Positions 34,473-43,936 of a stretch of DNA of 48,362 nucleotides are shown here, piece by piece (positions within the stretch are counted from its first letter, which is position 1; every line of letters begins with the position of its first letter). Source of the DNA: an uncultured Prevotella sp. GTDB lineage: Bacteria > Bacteroidota > Bacteroidia > Bacteroidales > Bacteroidaceae. The notes under the pieces were generated by a model. That model did not search any database. It was not told where the DNA came from and saw nothing but the letters and a program-made list of their open reading frames with translations. The DNA lies in the NCBI GenBank assembly GCA_934204655.1, contig CAKPZJ010000021.1, positions 1-48,362 of the forward strand, given 5' to 3'. Position numbers and translations under genes: made by a program.

Positions 34473-35489
34473 ATGGACACCCACACACCATCACAGGCCG
34501 GCATCGGCATAGCCACGCCGGTATGCTACAGCGAGATAGGGGCCAAGGCCAACCAGGAGGATGCCCTCTTCCCCCTGACGGGCGAGGCCACGGCCCAGCA
34601 GCGCGTATTCCTGGTATGCGACGGCATGGGCGGCCACGAACACGGCGAGGTGGCCAGCCAGTGCGTGGCCCACACCGTGGGCACGCTGACGGCGGCCCAG
34701 CCACCATGCGACACGGCCACCATGCGCGCGGCCTTTGAACGGGCGCTCGCCACGGCCTACGACCGCCTGGACGAGATAGACACGCCGCCCAGCGAGGGCC
34801 GCACCATGGGCACCACGCTCACCTTCTTAGCGCTCTGTACCGACGGCATCCTGATAGCCCACATCGGCGACAGCCGGGTGTACCAGTTGCGCCCGGGCGA
34901 GGGCGTGGTGATGCGCACCCGCGACCACTCGCTGGTGAGCGACCTCATCGCCGCCGGCGAACTGACCGAGGACGAGGCCCGCACATACCCCCAGCGCAAC
35001 GTCATCACCCGCGCCATACAGCCCCACCAGGAGCGGCGCGACCGAGCTGCCTACAACGTGGTACGCGACGTGTGCGAGGGCGACGTGTTCCTGCTCTGCT
35101 GCGACGGCGTGGTCGAGCAGCTGGACGACGCTGAGCTCTGCGCCCTGCTCTTAGCCCCCGGCAGTCTGTCTGACCGTCTCGCAGCGCTCCGCGACGAATG
35201 TCTGCATCGCCATACACGCGACAACAACTCGGCCTACCTCATCGGCATCACCACCGTGGGCACTCCGGCCCAGCAGCAGGCGGCCACCACCGAGCACGGA
35301 GGGGCTCAGCCTCATGGGCGGCCCAACTGGACATACCTCGTCATCGCCCTCGTCATCGCCGCGGTCTGCTTCGTGCTGGCCCAGGCAGTCATAGGCACCA
35401 AGGGCGGGGCCGCCAGCCAGGGCAAGACCGACCCGCCCACCGAGGAGGCCGCCAACAGCGCCCCGCTCCGCACCATACAGCACCGATAG
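34473..35489 (+). CDS. PP2C-family Ser/Thr phosphatase with C-terminal membrane segment
   Basis: This 338-residue PPM phosphatase probably reverses phosphorylation by the neighbouring kinase. Metal-site and core motifs are present: NQED (E29, D30), CDGMGGHEHGE (D50), GTTLTFL, HIGDSRVY (D133), DHSLV, CCDGV (D211) and DNNSAYL (D250). A hydrophobic segment near residues 287-307 anchors the C-terminus, leaving the catalytic domain in the cytoplasm. The ATG at 34473 is preferred over an in-frame TTG that overlaps the FHA gene. The gene is 45 bases before the kinase. Confidence 0.93.
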   Translation: MDTHTPSQAGIGIATPVCYSEIGAKANQEDALFPLTGEATAQQRVFLVCDGMGGHEHGEVASQCVAHTVGTLTAAQPPCDTATMRAAFERALATAYDRLDEIDTPPSEGRTMGTTLTFLALCTDGILIAHIGDSRVYQLRPGEGVVMRTRDHSLVSDLIAAGELTEDEARTYPQRNVITRAIQPHQERRDRAAYNVVRDVCEGDVFLLCCDGVVEQLDDAELCALLLAPGSLSDRLAALRDECLHRHTRDNNSAYLIGITTVGTPAQQQAATTEHGGAQPHGRPNWTYLVIALVIAAVCFVLAQAVIGTKGGAASQGKTDPPTEEAANSAPLRTIQHR

Positions 35490-35534
35490 AAGCGGCAGAT
35501 AATCACTAAACAACAAGCAACTACACATACAGAC

Positions 35535-37208
35535 ATGGCAGAAATGAACACCGAACGCGAGGGCCTGCTCGCCATAGGCACCCTCCTGGCCAACGGCAAG
35601 TACCGCATAGAGCAGTATCTGTCGTCGGGCGGATTTGGCAACACCTACATAGCCACCGACCTGGCCTTCGACGAGAAAGTGGCCATCAAGGAACTATACA
35701 TCAAGGGTGTCTGCGGACGCGACGGCAGTACCAACGACGTGGCCATCACCCTTACGGAGAACCAGCGCACCTTTGAGGCGCAGCGCGAAAAGTTTCGCAA
35801 GGAGGCCAGGAGGCTCCGCCGACTGAGCAATGCCCACATCGTCAAGGTACACGACCTCTTTGACGAGAACGGCACCTCTTACTACGTAATGGACTTCATC
35901 GAGGGCGAGAGCCTGTCGGCCCGCCTCAAGCGTACGGGCCACCCCATGGCCGTGGCCGACGTCCTGCTGCTTCTGCCGCAGGTACTCGATGCCTTAGAGA
36001 CGGTTCACAACGCGGGAATATGGCACCTGGACCTCAAGCCGGCCAACATTATGATAGACCGTCAGGGCAACGTGCAGCTTATCGACTTCGGCGCGAGCAA
36101 GCAACTGCGTAACCAGGACGGCCAGTCGCTCTCTACATCGTCGGCGCTGGCCTATACGCCGGGCTACGCGTCGTCAGAGCAGATGGAGCAGAACTTAGAG
36201 AAGTTCGGGCCGTGGACAGATCTCTACTCCTTAGGGGCCACCCTATTCAACCTGCTTACCCTGCAGCAGCCCCCGTCGCCCTCGGACATAGACGAGGACG
36301 TAAGCGAGGCGCTGTTAGCCCATCTGCCCAAGGGCATCGATGCCAAGGTGAGCGAGCTCATCGTGTGGCTGATGAAGCCCAACCGCAAGATGCGTCCGCA
36401 GAGCGTGTCCGACGTGCGCCAGTATCTCTCCGAGACCATCGGACCGGGCAAGGGGGGACAGCAGAAGCCGTCGCGCCCGGCACCGAGACAGGCTCCGGCA
36501 CCACAGCCCATCACACAGCCGGCAGCCGACGACCCCACCATGCTCAACACGCGTATGCGCAAGAAAGCACAGGAACCCAAGCCCGCTGAGCCAGAAGCCA
36601 CAGACGAGGAGCGTAGCCCCTGGATGCGCCAGGGCATCATCATCGGCATCGTGGCACTGATAGCCGGTGGTTTCGTGATAGGCAGTGGCGTGTCCATCTT
36701 GCCTCGGTCATGTAGCTCGGGCACCAGCGCGCCCGCCACAGCCGACGAGTCAGAGGGCGTCAGCCAGGTGCAGATACAGATAGAACACGGCCCGAAGAAC
36801 CTGCGCACCTTCGTGTACACGGGCGAGGCCACCGTGGTTACAGGCGACCAGGGCGACACGCTCAGCATTACCCCCTTCGGACGGGGCGAGGCACAGTATC
36901 CCAAATCGGGCGACACCCCTGCGGCCACCTATAAGGGCCTCTTCGTCGATGGTCTGCCTCACGATGACACAGGCACGGCCGAGATGGTCTTCGACAATGG
37001 CGACAAGTATGTGGGCACCTTTGACAAGGGCAACTACGCCAAGGGCACCTACGCCTTAGGCAACGGCGGCAGCATCTATCAGGGCACGTTCCGAAACGGC
37101 ACCCCCACCGACGGCTACTGGTACACCCACACCGGCCATCCCATGAGCCGGGTATCGGCGGGCAAAGAGATAGCCGACACGGCAGGCATCCCGCCCTACC
37201 AGCCATAG
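35535..37208 (+). CDS. Membrane Ser/Thr protein kinase with outer MORN-like repeats
   Basis: This 557-residue Hanks-type kinase has the glycine loop LSSGGFGNTY (29-38), lysine K52, helix-C Glu near 90, catalytic loop HLDLKPANIM (D166, K168, N171; Leu replaces the usual Arg of HRD), DFG at 184-186 and TPGYASSEQ at 208-216. A Pro/Gln-rich linker leads to one membrane span at 366-389. The C-terminal part, on the outer side, has MORN-like repeats at about 465-530 (DNGDKYVGTF, GGSIYQGTFRNG). HLD instead of HRD suggests an RD-minus kinase not needing activation-loop phosphorylation. It is the last gene of the cassette, followed by a long hairpin. Confidence 0.93.
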   Translation: MAEMNTEREGLLAIGTLLANGKYRIEQYLSSGGFGNTYIATDLAFDEKVAIKELYIKGVCGRDGSTNDVAITLTENQRTFEAQREKFRKEARRLRRLSNAHIVKVHDLFDENGTSYYVMDFIEGESLSARLKRTGHPMAVADVLLLLPQVLDALETVHNAGIWHLDLKPANIMIDRQGNVQLIDFGASKQLRNQDGQSLSTSSALAYTPGYASSEQMEQNLEKFGPWTDLYSLGATLFNLLTLQQPPSPSDIDEDVSEALLAHLPKGIDAKVSELIVWLMKPNRKMRPQSVSDVRQYLSETIGPGKGGQQKPSRPAPRQAPAPQPITQPAADDPTMLNTRMRKKAQEPKPAEPEATDEERSPWMRQGIIIGIVALIAGGFVIGSGVSILPRSCSSGTSAPATADESEGVSQVQIQIEHGPKNLRTFVYTGEATVVTGDQGDTLSITPFGRGEAQYPKSGDTPAATYKGLFVDGLPHDDTGTAEMVFDNGDKYVGTFDKGNYAKGTYALGNGGSIYQGTFRNGTPTDGYWYTHTGHPMSRVSAGKEIADTAGIPPYQP

Positions 37209-37227
37209 TCGCCCGCAGCACAGCCAT

Positions 37228-37281
37228 CCTCAAGCGGTTCTGGCGCAGTTCCTCCACAACTGTAGCCAGAGCCGCTTGAGG
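37228..37281. terminator. Long imperfect hairpin after the kinase gene
   Basis: Nested arms CCTCAAGCGG/CCGCTTGAGG, TCTGGC/GCCAGA and CAGTT/AACTG close a 7-nt loop over 54 bases. It lies 20 bases past the stop. There is no strong T-tract, so its role as terminator is likely but not certain. Confidence 0.6.
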
Positions 37282-38741
37282 TATTATCAGAGGCCCCGCC
37301 AGCCACCGCCAATGCCTCATCAGCCACCGCCAACGCCCCCAACTTTCACCATCATCACCCCGCTATCCGCCGCCAACGCCCCGCCCCTCATCAAGTTATC
37401 ACCCAAAAATCCCGAAACCGGTCTTTATGTATTCCGAAGCCGTCTTTAGCAAGTTGGGAACCGTCATTAGAAACGTAAAGAGTGGCCTTTTCGTTTCTAA
37501 AGATGGTCGCTGGTTTTACAAGGACAATACTCAGACAGCACTTTTTACTCTTTTACTTTTTTACCCTTTTACTTTTCTTCGCCCACATTGTCACTGGTGT
37601 ACAGAAAAGCATCACCAACGCGCAGGGAGCGCCCTTTTACCTTTTTACGTTTTTACCTTTCATCATAAAGACCAGTACCTGTGCGCAGGGAGCACTCTTT
37701 GCTTTTTTATTCTTTTACCTTTTTACTCTTAACTGAAAACTCGACCTTGGCCATAACATCCGTGGCTTCGCCCATGGCAGTTGCGGACAATCCGGTTTGA
37801 GCTACGCGCGCTGTAAGCGCAGCAGTATATAGCCTGGGGCAACGCCCCAGGTACACAACCACCAAACTATTGTCGCGCTGTAGGCGCAAAAGAAGTGCAA
37901 GCCGAGCGCCATGAGCTTGCTCAGATGGCCGAGGCGCAGCCTGCTTTATGTAAAAGAAGTGCAAGCTGAGCGCCATGAGCCTGCTCGGATGGCTGAGGCG
38001 ATGCCTGTTTACTATAAAAGTAGCCGTAGGCGTTATATTAGGTAAGAGTGCCAATACCACCATTATACAAACGAGTATTCCACCGATTACGGGCCACCCT
38101 GCTGCGATAACGCCTACGGCTACTTTTGCGCCTACAGTGCGCATTGATAGTATGGGGATTATACCTGGGGCGTTGCCCCAGGCTATATACTGCTGCGCTT
38201 TCAGCGCGCGTAGCTTGCGAGGTCACCACCATTTCTCCCAATGTCCCCCTGGACCAATCAAAAACTATTGTGGAACCACAGGGAGCCAGCATCATCACCC
38301 AGGGAGCGTTCTTTGCTTTTTACTCTTTTACCTTTTTTACCTTTCAAAATTACCTTTTTACTTTTTCACCTTGCTATCCTTCTCTCCGGTGCCGTTTCCT
38401 GGAGTGTAAAGACTTTTCTTTTTGCAAGCGCGATGGTCTCGTTTGGCTTGATACAGGTCAAGTTAACTTTCTTTTTGACAGCTACACAATTTTAACACAT
38501 CTGTAACATACTAACCATCATCACGGTTGTTCCAAGGAGCCCCAAAACTATCACGCAAGTGCTACACACTGATTAACAACACATTACAGACAGTACAGAA
38601 ATTATCAAGGCGCCCAAGTAAGTACTCGCGGCGCTCACCGGAGCCACTCCCAACGGCACAATCGCACAAATATTGCGCAAGTTTTTTGTTAACAGGACAA
38701 AAATAGTCGGCTTAAATTTTTTATATATGATAATTATTAGT
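37282..38741. repeat. Repeat island without genes
   Basis: About 1.5 kb with no credible gene. In order it holds: 21-bp tandem units at 37421-37504 and beyond, T-rich TTTTACYTTT-type tracts at about 37538-37730, a nested inverted repeat at 37801-38214 enclosing two 64-bp units at 37892-38020, and more T-rich tracts at about 38316-38371. The phrase AGGGAGC followed by a T-rich stretch recurs near 37625, 37687 and 38300. The 370 bases before susC are AT-rich and otherwise featureless. Confidence 0.7.
37801..38214. repeat. Nested inverted repeat (MITE-like)
   Basis: Outer arms of 53 bp (37801-37853 and 38162-38214) are inverted copies with one mismatch. Middle arms of about 15 bp (37877-37892 and 38125-38140) and inner arms of 21 bp (38016-38036 and 38109-38129, no mismatch) are also inverted. 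Each outer arm contains a hairpin CCTGGGGC/GCCCCAGG. Two tandem 64-bp units fill the left half. No transposase is present. Confidence 0.75.
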
Positions 38742-38749
38742 TAAATTTG
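38742..38749 (+). promoter_or_regulatory. susC operon -7 promoter box
   Basis: TAAATTTG fits TAnnTTTG, 29 nt before the susC ATG. A weak -33 TTTT lies 19 nt upstream. Confidence 0.5.
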
Positions 38750-38778
38750 TCCCCATATCATCTTAATAATTGATAAAT

Positions 38779-41700
38779 ATGAGAAAAAAAAGTAGCTTAA
38801 CTTTACTCTTTTTCCTGCTTTTCTTCCCAATGGCCCTTTTGGCACAAGAGGTCACGGTGAAAGGTAAGGTAACTGAGAAGAGTACTGGCGACCCTCTGCC
38901 AGGTGTGAGTGTAGTCGTGGAGAAGTCGACGCGAGGAGTTATGACCGACGTTGACGGCGGTTACGAGATTAAAGTCAAGACGACCGACCACCTCGTATTC
39001 TCGTATCTGGGCATGGAAGACCAGAACGTAGCCGTGGGAAACCAAACGGTTATCAACGTACAGATGGCGCCCAAGAGCAACGAGCTCAACGAGGTGACGG
39101 TAGTGGCTTATGGTAAGCAGAAGAAGGAGAGTATCACCTCGTCTATTACCACGGTCAACGCCAAGGACCTGCGCGTACCATCGAGCAGCCTTACCACTTC
39201 GTTTGCCGGTAACATCGCTGGTATGATAGCCTACACCCGTTCGGGTGAGCCGGGCCAGGACAACACCGACTTCTTCGTTCGTGGCGTCACCACGTTCGGC
39301 GAGGGTGGCTCCAACCCTCTTATCTTGATCGACAACATCGAGCTGACCACAACAGACCTTAACCGTCTGCGCCCCGATGACATCGAGAGTTTCTCTATCC
39401 TCAAGGATGCGTCGGCCGCAGCCCTCTACGGAGCCCGCGGTGCCAACGGTGTCATCCTGGTTACCACCAAGCGTGGTGAGGAGGGTCCCGCCAAGATTTT
39501 CGGACGTATAGAGCACTCTATCTCAAGTCCTACCAAGAAGGTGGAGATAGCCGACCCCGTAACCTACATGCAGTGTTACAACGAGGCCCTGCTGTCGCGC
39601 AATCCCAGCAACATTGACGACCTCATCTACAGCCAGGACAAGATAGAGAACACGGGCAAGCCTGGTGCCAACCGTATCATCTACCCTGCCAACGACTGGT
39701 ACGACATGCTGTTCAAGAACACCGCACAGAGCACCCGTGCCGATGTGTCTATCCGAGGTGGTGGTAAGGTGGCTACCTATTATATATCGGGAGCCTTCAC
39801 CCAGGATAGCGGTATCCTGAAGGTGGACCACCGCAACAGCTTCAACAACAACATTGACAGCAAGGTCTACACCATGCGTGCCAACGTGGATGTCAATGTT
39901 ACCAAGACCACCAAGGTGGGCCTGCGCCTTACCGGCAACTTTGACGACTACACCGGCCCGATGTCTTCGGGTAACGAGATGTTTGTCAACGTAATGCACG
40001 CCGACCCTGTGCTCTTCCCCGCCTACTATCCCATGGACAATGACCATATAGGCATCAAGCACATCATGTTCGGTAACTACGAGACGGGCGGATACATCAA
40101 CCCATACGCCGAGATGGTTCGCGGCTACAAGGACTACCAGCGCTCGCAGATGATAGCCGCCGTACAGCTGGACCAGGATCTGAGTTTCATCACCAAGGGC
40201 CTGAAGTTCACCACCCTCTTTAACCTTACGCGCCTTTCTGACTTTACCACCAAGCGTTACTTCAAACCTTACTGGTACCAGCTGGGCAGCTACGACTCGT
40301 ACACAGGCGAGTACCACATTAACCGTATCAATGAGGATGGTACAGACTATCTGACCTATGAAGAAGGAAAGAAGAACGTGACCAACACCATGTACTGGGA
40401 AAGCCGCCTGTACTGGAACCAGCACTTTGACGTTCACTCCCTGGGTGCCCTGTTGGTATTCACCACCCGCGAGCAGCGCGAGGCCAATGCCGGCTCACTG
40501 CAGCTCTCTCTGCCGTCACGTAACGTGAGCCTGGCAGGCCGTCTGACTTACGGCTATGACGACCGCTACTTTGCCGAGTTCAACTTCGGTTACAACGGTT
40601 CTGAGCGTTTCTCCAAGGAGCACCGCTGGGGTTTCTTCCCCTCAATGAGTTTCGGCTGGATGATGTCTAACGAGAAGTTCTTCAAGCCATTGGAGAAGAT
40701 TATCACCAAGCTGAAGCTGCGCTACTCTTACGGTCTCGTAGGTAACGACAACATCGGAAAGGCAGCCAACCGCTTCTTCTATCTCTCTGAGATGAATATG
40801 AACTCTGGCTCGGCCGCATCGCACTTCGGCAACAACCTGCAGACCACCTATAACGGCATCACCTTTAAGCGTTATGCCAACGCAGCCATTACATGGGAAC
40901 GCTCCAAGAAGCAGAACTTCGGAGTGGAACTCCAGCTGTACAAGGACTTGGACATTATAGCCGAATACTACAACGAGAAGCGTACCGATATATATATGAG
41001 CCGTGCAGACATTCCGTCGACTATGGGTCTGCAGACCGCTATCAGCGCCAACATCGGCGAGGCCTCTGCACACGGTGTAGACATCCAGCTCGAATACAAG
41101 AAAAACTGGAACAAGGATCTCTGGACATCGGCCCGCGGTAACTTCACTTTTGCCCGCAGCAAGTACGAGGTTTACGAGGAGCCCACCTATGCCGAGTCTT
41201 ATCGCCAGCACAAGGGCTACTCTATCAACCAGAAATGGGGTTACATAGCCGAGCGTCTGTTCGTAGACGACGAGGAGGCCGCTAACAGCCCGTCGCAGGC
41301 CGGTTTTGGTTCGCAGTACGGCGGTGGTGACATCAAGTACACCGACGTAAACAAAGATGGTATCATCAACGAGGCCGATATGGTGCCCATCGGCAACCCC
41401 ACCTCGCCTGAGTTTATCTACGGCTTCGGTGTGTCGGTAGGCTACAAGGGCTTCGACTGCTCGGTATTCTTCCAGGGCCTGGCCAACGAGTCGTTCTGGA
41501 TCAACGCCAGTGGCTACAGCAAGAAAAACACTGGCGGTATGGCTCCATTCTACCAGCACACCCAGTTGCTCAAGTCTATCGCCGACGACCACTGGAGCGA
41601 GGACAACCGCAACCTGTATGCCTTCTGGCCCCGCCTGAGCACCTATCTTAACAACAACAACACGCCGACCAGTACTTGGTGGATGCGCGACGGCTCGTTC

Positions 41701-41910
41701 CTGCGCCTGAAGCAGATGGAGTTAGGTTACACCATTCCACGCAATCTCACCAAGAAGTGGCACATGGACAGTCTGCGCTTCTACGTGTCGGGAACCAACC
41801 TGCTCAACTGGAGCAGCTTCAAGATGTGGGACCCCGAGCAGGGAGCCTCAGCCTTGAACTATCCGCTGCAGCGTACTATCAATATCGGCTTAAACGTTAC
41901 CTTCCAATAA
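38779..41910 (+). CDS. SusC-type TonB-dependent outer membrane transporter
   Basis: This 1043-residue outer-membrane barrel imports glycans or similar ligands using TonB energy. The signal peptide ends ALLAQ. A carboxypeptidase-D-like beta domain follows (VTVKGKVTEKSTGDPLPGVSV, about 23-105), then the plug domain with VVAYGKQKKESITSSI and the SusC signature SILKDASAAALYGARGANGVILVTTK. The rest is the beta-barrel, which ends in NIGLNVTFQ with a terminal aromatic-Gln. There is no STN domain, so regulation by an anti-sigma factor is unlikely. The ATG at 38779 gives a proper signal peptide, and an in-frame TTG nine bases earlier is rejected. susD follows after 13 bases. Confidence 0.95.
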   Translation: MRKKSSLTLLFFLLFFPMALLAQEVTVKGKVTEKSTGDPLPGVSVVVEKSTRGVMTDVDGGYEIKVKTTDHLVFSYLGMEDQNVAVGNQTVINVQMAPKSNELNEVTVVAYGKQKKESITSSITTVNAKDLRVPSSSLTTSFAGNIAGMIAYTRSGEPGQDNTDFFVRGVTTFGEGGSNPLILIDNIELTTTDLNRLRPDDIESFSILKDASAAALYGARGANGVILVTTKRGEEGPAKIFGRIEHSISSPTKKVEIADPVTYMQCYNEALLSRNPSNIDDLIYSQDKIENTGKPGANRIIYPANDWYDMLFKNTAQSTRADVSIRGGGKVATYYISGAFTQDSGILKVDHRNSFNNNIDSKVYTMRANVDVNVTKTTKVGLRLTGNFDDYTGPMSSGNEMFVNVMHADPVLFPAYYPMDNDHIGIKHIMFGNYETGGYINPYAEMVRGYKDYQRSQMIAAVQLDQDLSFITKGLKFTTLFNLTRLSDFTTKRYFKPYWYQLGSYDSYTGEYHINRINEDGTDYLTYEEGKKNVTNTMYWESRLYWNQHFDVHSLGALLVFTTREQREANAGSLQLSLPSRNVSLAGRLTYGYDDRYFAEFNFGYNGSERFSKEHRWGFFPSMSFGWMMSNEKFFKPLEKIITKLKLRYSYGLVGNDNIGKAANRFFYLSEMNMNSGSAASHFGNNLQTTYNGITFKRYANAAITWERSKKQNFGVELQLYKDLDIIAEYYNEKRTDIYMSRADIPSTMGLQTAISANIGEASAHGVDIQLEYKKNWNKDLWTSARGNFTFARSKYEVYEEPTYAESYRQHKGYSINQKWGYIAERLFVDDEEAANSPSQAGFGSQYGGGDIKYTDVNKDGIINEADMVPIGNPTSPEFIYGFGVSVGYKGFDCSVFFQGLANESFWINASGYSKKNTGGMAPFYQHTQLLKSIADDHWSEDNRNLYAFWPRLSTYLNNNNTPTSTWWMRDGSFLRLKQMELGYTIPRNLTKKWHMDSLRFYVSGTNLLNWSSFKMWDPEQGASALNYPLQRTINIGLNVTFQ

Positions 41911-41923
41911 AACAGACCATATT

Positions 41924-43915
41924 ATGTTGAAGATATTTAATAAAATCAAGACTTCGGTACTGATTGCCGGTGTAGCCCTGATGAGCCTTGCATCGTGCAA
42001 CGATTACCTTGATGTAGTGCCCGATGGCGGCGACCCCACACTGGACGACGCCTTCAACCTTCGCTCAACAGCCATCCGTTATCGTGGTACCTGCTATTCA
42101 TATATGCAGAAAGACGGTTTCGGAAGTGGCGACCCGGCTCTGCTCGGTGGTGACGAGTTGTGGGATCTCTATCCCCGTACCACCCAAAAGTACATCGGCC
42201 AGACCATGACCATGATAGCCCGTGGTCTGCAGAGTAAGTCCAATGTATATGGCAATGACTGGGATCGTTACTTTACGGCCATCCGCGACTGCGACAACCT
42301 GATAGACAACGTGGACAAAGTGCCTGATATGACTGATGAGGAGAAGGCGCAGTGGAAGGCCGAGGGACGGTTCCTCAAGGCTTACTACCACTTCTGCCTT
42401 ATCCGCAAGTGGGGTGCCATCCCTATCACCAAGCACAGTCTGCCCATGGACGCCAGCGTAGAAGAGGTTCGTGTTTACCGCGACCCCATCGACAGCTGTT
42501 TCAACTTTGTCCTGGACGAGATAGACAAGGCCATCCCATATCTGTCTGAGTCGTTTGACGAGAGTGAGTATGGCTATGTCACCAAGGCTGCCGCTGCTGC
42601 CATGAAGGCCCGTGTGGCCTGCTATGCTGCCAGTCCCCTGTTTAATGGCAACGAGGACCAGAAGAACCTCGTTGACAAGCGCGGCGTACAGCTGTTCCCA
42701 TCAAAGACCGAGGAGCAGAAGTTGGAGCGTTGGAAGTATGCCATGCAGGCTTGCAAGGAAGCTATCGATGAGTGCGAGAAAGTAAACATCAAGCTGTACA
42801 CAGGCCAGGACATTACCCTGCGTCTGGGCGACAACGACACGCTGAAGACCGATCTCATTCTGCGTGGCACACTTTGCCAGCCTTGGAACACAGAACTTAT
42901 CTGGGGCAACACCCAGCTCTCATGGGGAAGCAGCGAGCGCCAGTATTGGCAGATGCTTGCCACGGTAGACCTCCAGGCCAAGACACTCGGAATGAGTGGC
43001 CCCATCACTGGTTACCGCTGCGTTGGTGTGCCTCTGAAGATAGCCGAGGAGTTCTACACCAAGCACGGAGTGCCAATCACGGTTGATAAGGATCGCCAGA
43101 ACGGCTGGAACGAGCTTGATATTGTACGTGGCGACGAGGCCCACAAATACTATATAGAGAAAGGCTACGAGACCGTTAAGCTCAACTTCGACCGCGAACC
43201 CCGCTTCTATGCCTACTTAGGTTTCGACGGTGGCAAGTGGCTCGGCCAGTTGCCCGAGGCTACCCTGCAGAAAGCCCCAGGTCAACTCTCGCCCGAGGAC
43301 ATTTTCGATGTAGAGTGCCGCAATGGTAAGTATGCCAATAAGCTCGGTGGCAACCAGGGCCCTGTAACCGGCTACTTCCCCAAGCGTACCATTCCTTACC
43401 AGAACCGTGTATCGGGTAATGCCGGAACGAATGTCTCTACGACTTTCTTCCCCTATCCTATCATCCGTCTCACTGACCTCTACCTGCTCTACGCCGAGGC
43501 CATCAACGAGGTGGAAGGCCCCAATGGTCCTAACAGCGCCGAGATGTTCAAGTGTCTCAACGACATCCGTGAGCGTGCCCATATTCCTGACGTGAAGACT
43601 GCCTGGGATGAGTACAGCACCAACCCCGGCTACTACAGCACACAGGCCGGTATGCGCGCCATCATCCACCAGGACCGTATGAACGAGATGGCATTCGAGA
43701 GCCAGCGTTTCTGGGATTTGCGCCGCTGGAAAGAGGCCCCCGCAGAGTATAGCAAGAATATCTACGGCTTCAACCTGAACGCCTCGGATCCTACTGAATA
43801 CTACAAGAAGACCCTCGTGTTCGAGCAGCCTTTCTTGCTCCGCGACTACTTCTGGCCCATCAGCACATCGACTATGGAACACAATCCTAATCTTATCCAG
43901 AACACAGGTTGGTAA
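41924..43915 (+). CDS. SusD/RagB-type surface glycan-binding lipoprotein
   Basis: This 663-residue lipoprotein has lipobox MSLASC (Cys25) and the usual NDYLDVVPDGG start. Typical SusD parts are AIRDCDNLIDNVDKVP, KAQWKAEGRFLKAYYHFCLIRKWGAIPI, TKAAAAAMKARVACYAASPLFNG and, late, LYLLYAEAINEVEGPN and NEMAFESQRFWDLRRWKEA. It forms the hinged lid on its SusC partner and binds the ligand at the cell surface. It is longer than classical SusD (about 550), as in RagB-like proteins. Ligand unknown. Confidence 0.95.
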   Translation: MLKIFNKIKTSVLIAGVALMSLASCNDYLDVVPDGGDPTLDDAFNLRSTAIRYRGTCYSYMQKDGFGSGDPALLGGDELWDLYPRTTQKYIGQTMTMIARGLQSKSNVYGNDWDRYFTAIRDCDNLIDNVDKVPDMTDEEKAQWKAEGRFLKAYYHFCLIRKWGAIPITKHSLPMDASVEEVRVYRDPIDSCFNFVLDEIDKAIPYLSESFDESEYGYVTKAAAAAMKARVACYAASPLFNGNEDQKNLVDKRGVQLFPSKTEEQKLERWKYAMQACKEAIDECEKVNIKLYTGQDITLRLGDNDTLKTDLILRGTLCQPWNTELIWGNTQLSWGSSERQYWQMLATVDLQAKTLGMSGPITGYRCVGVPLKIAEEFYTKHGVPITVDKDRQNGWNELDIVRGDEAHKYYIEKGYETVKLNFDREPRFYAYLGFDGGKWLGQLPEATLQKAPGQLSPEDIFDVECRNGKYANKLGGNQGPVTGYFPKRTIPYQNRVSGNAGTNVSTTFFPYPIIRLTDLYLLYAEAINEVEGPNGPNSAEMFKCLNDIRERAHIPDVKTAWDEYSTNPGYYSTQAGMRAIIHQDRMNEMAFESQRFWDLRRWKEAPAEYSKNIYGFNLNASDPTEYYKKTLVFEQPFLLRDYFWPISTSTMEHNPNLIQNTGW

Positions 43916-43936
43916 ACTAATAAATAGCATACAATT

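Noticed and set aside
31118..37208. Cassette as the regulatory part of a type VI secretion locus
   Set aside because: No structural T6SS genes (sheath, VgrG, ClpV, TssJ-M types) are present on either side within the window.
37801..38214. Nested inverted repeat as a full insertion sequence
   Set aside because: No transposase frame lies between the arms and no target-site duplication was recognized.
37427..38506. Short plus-strand frames after the kinase gene as small membrane proteins
   Set aside because: Their Phe/Leu/Tyr-rich sequences come from TTTTAC-type tracts and inverted repeats; no starts, promoters or family features.
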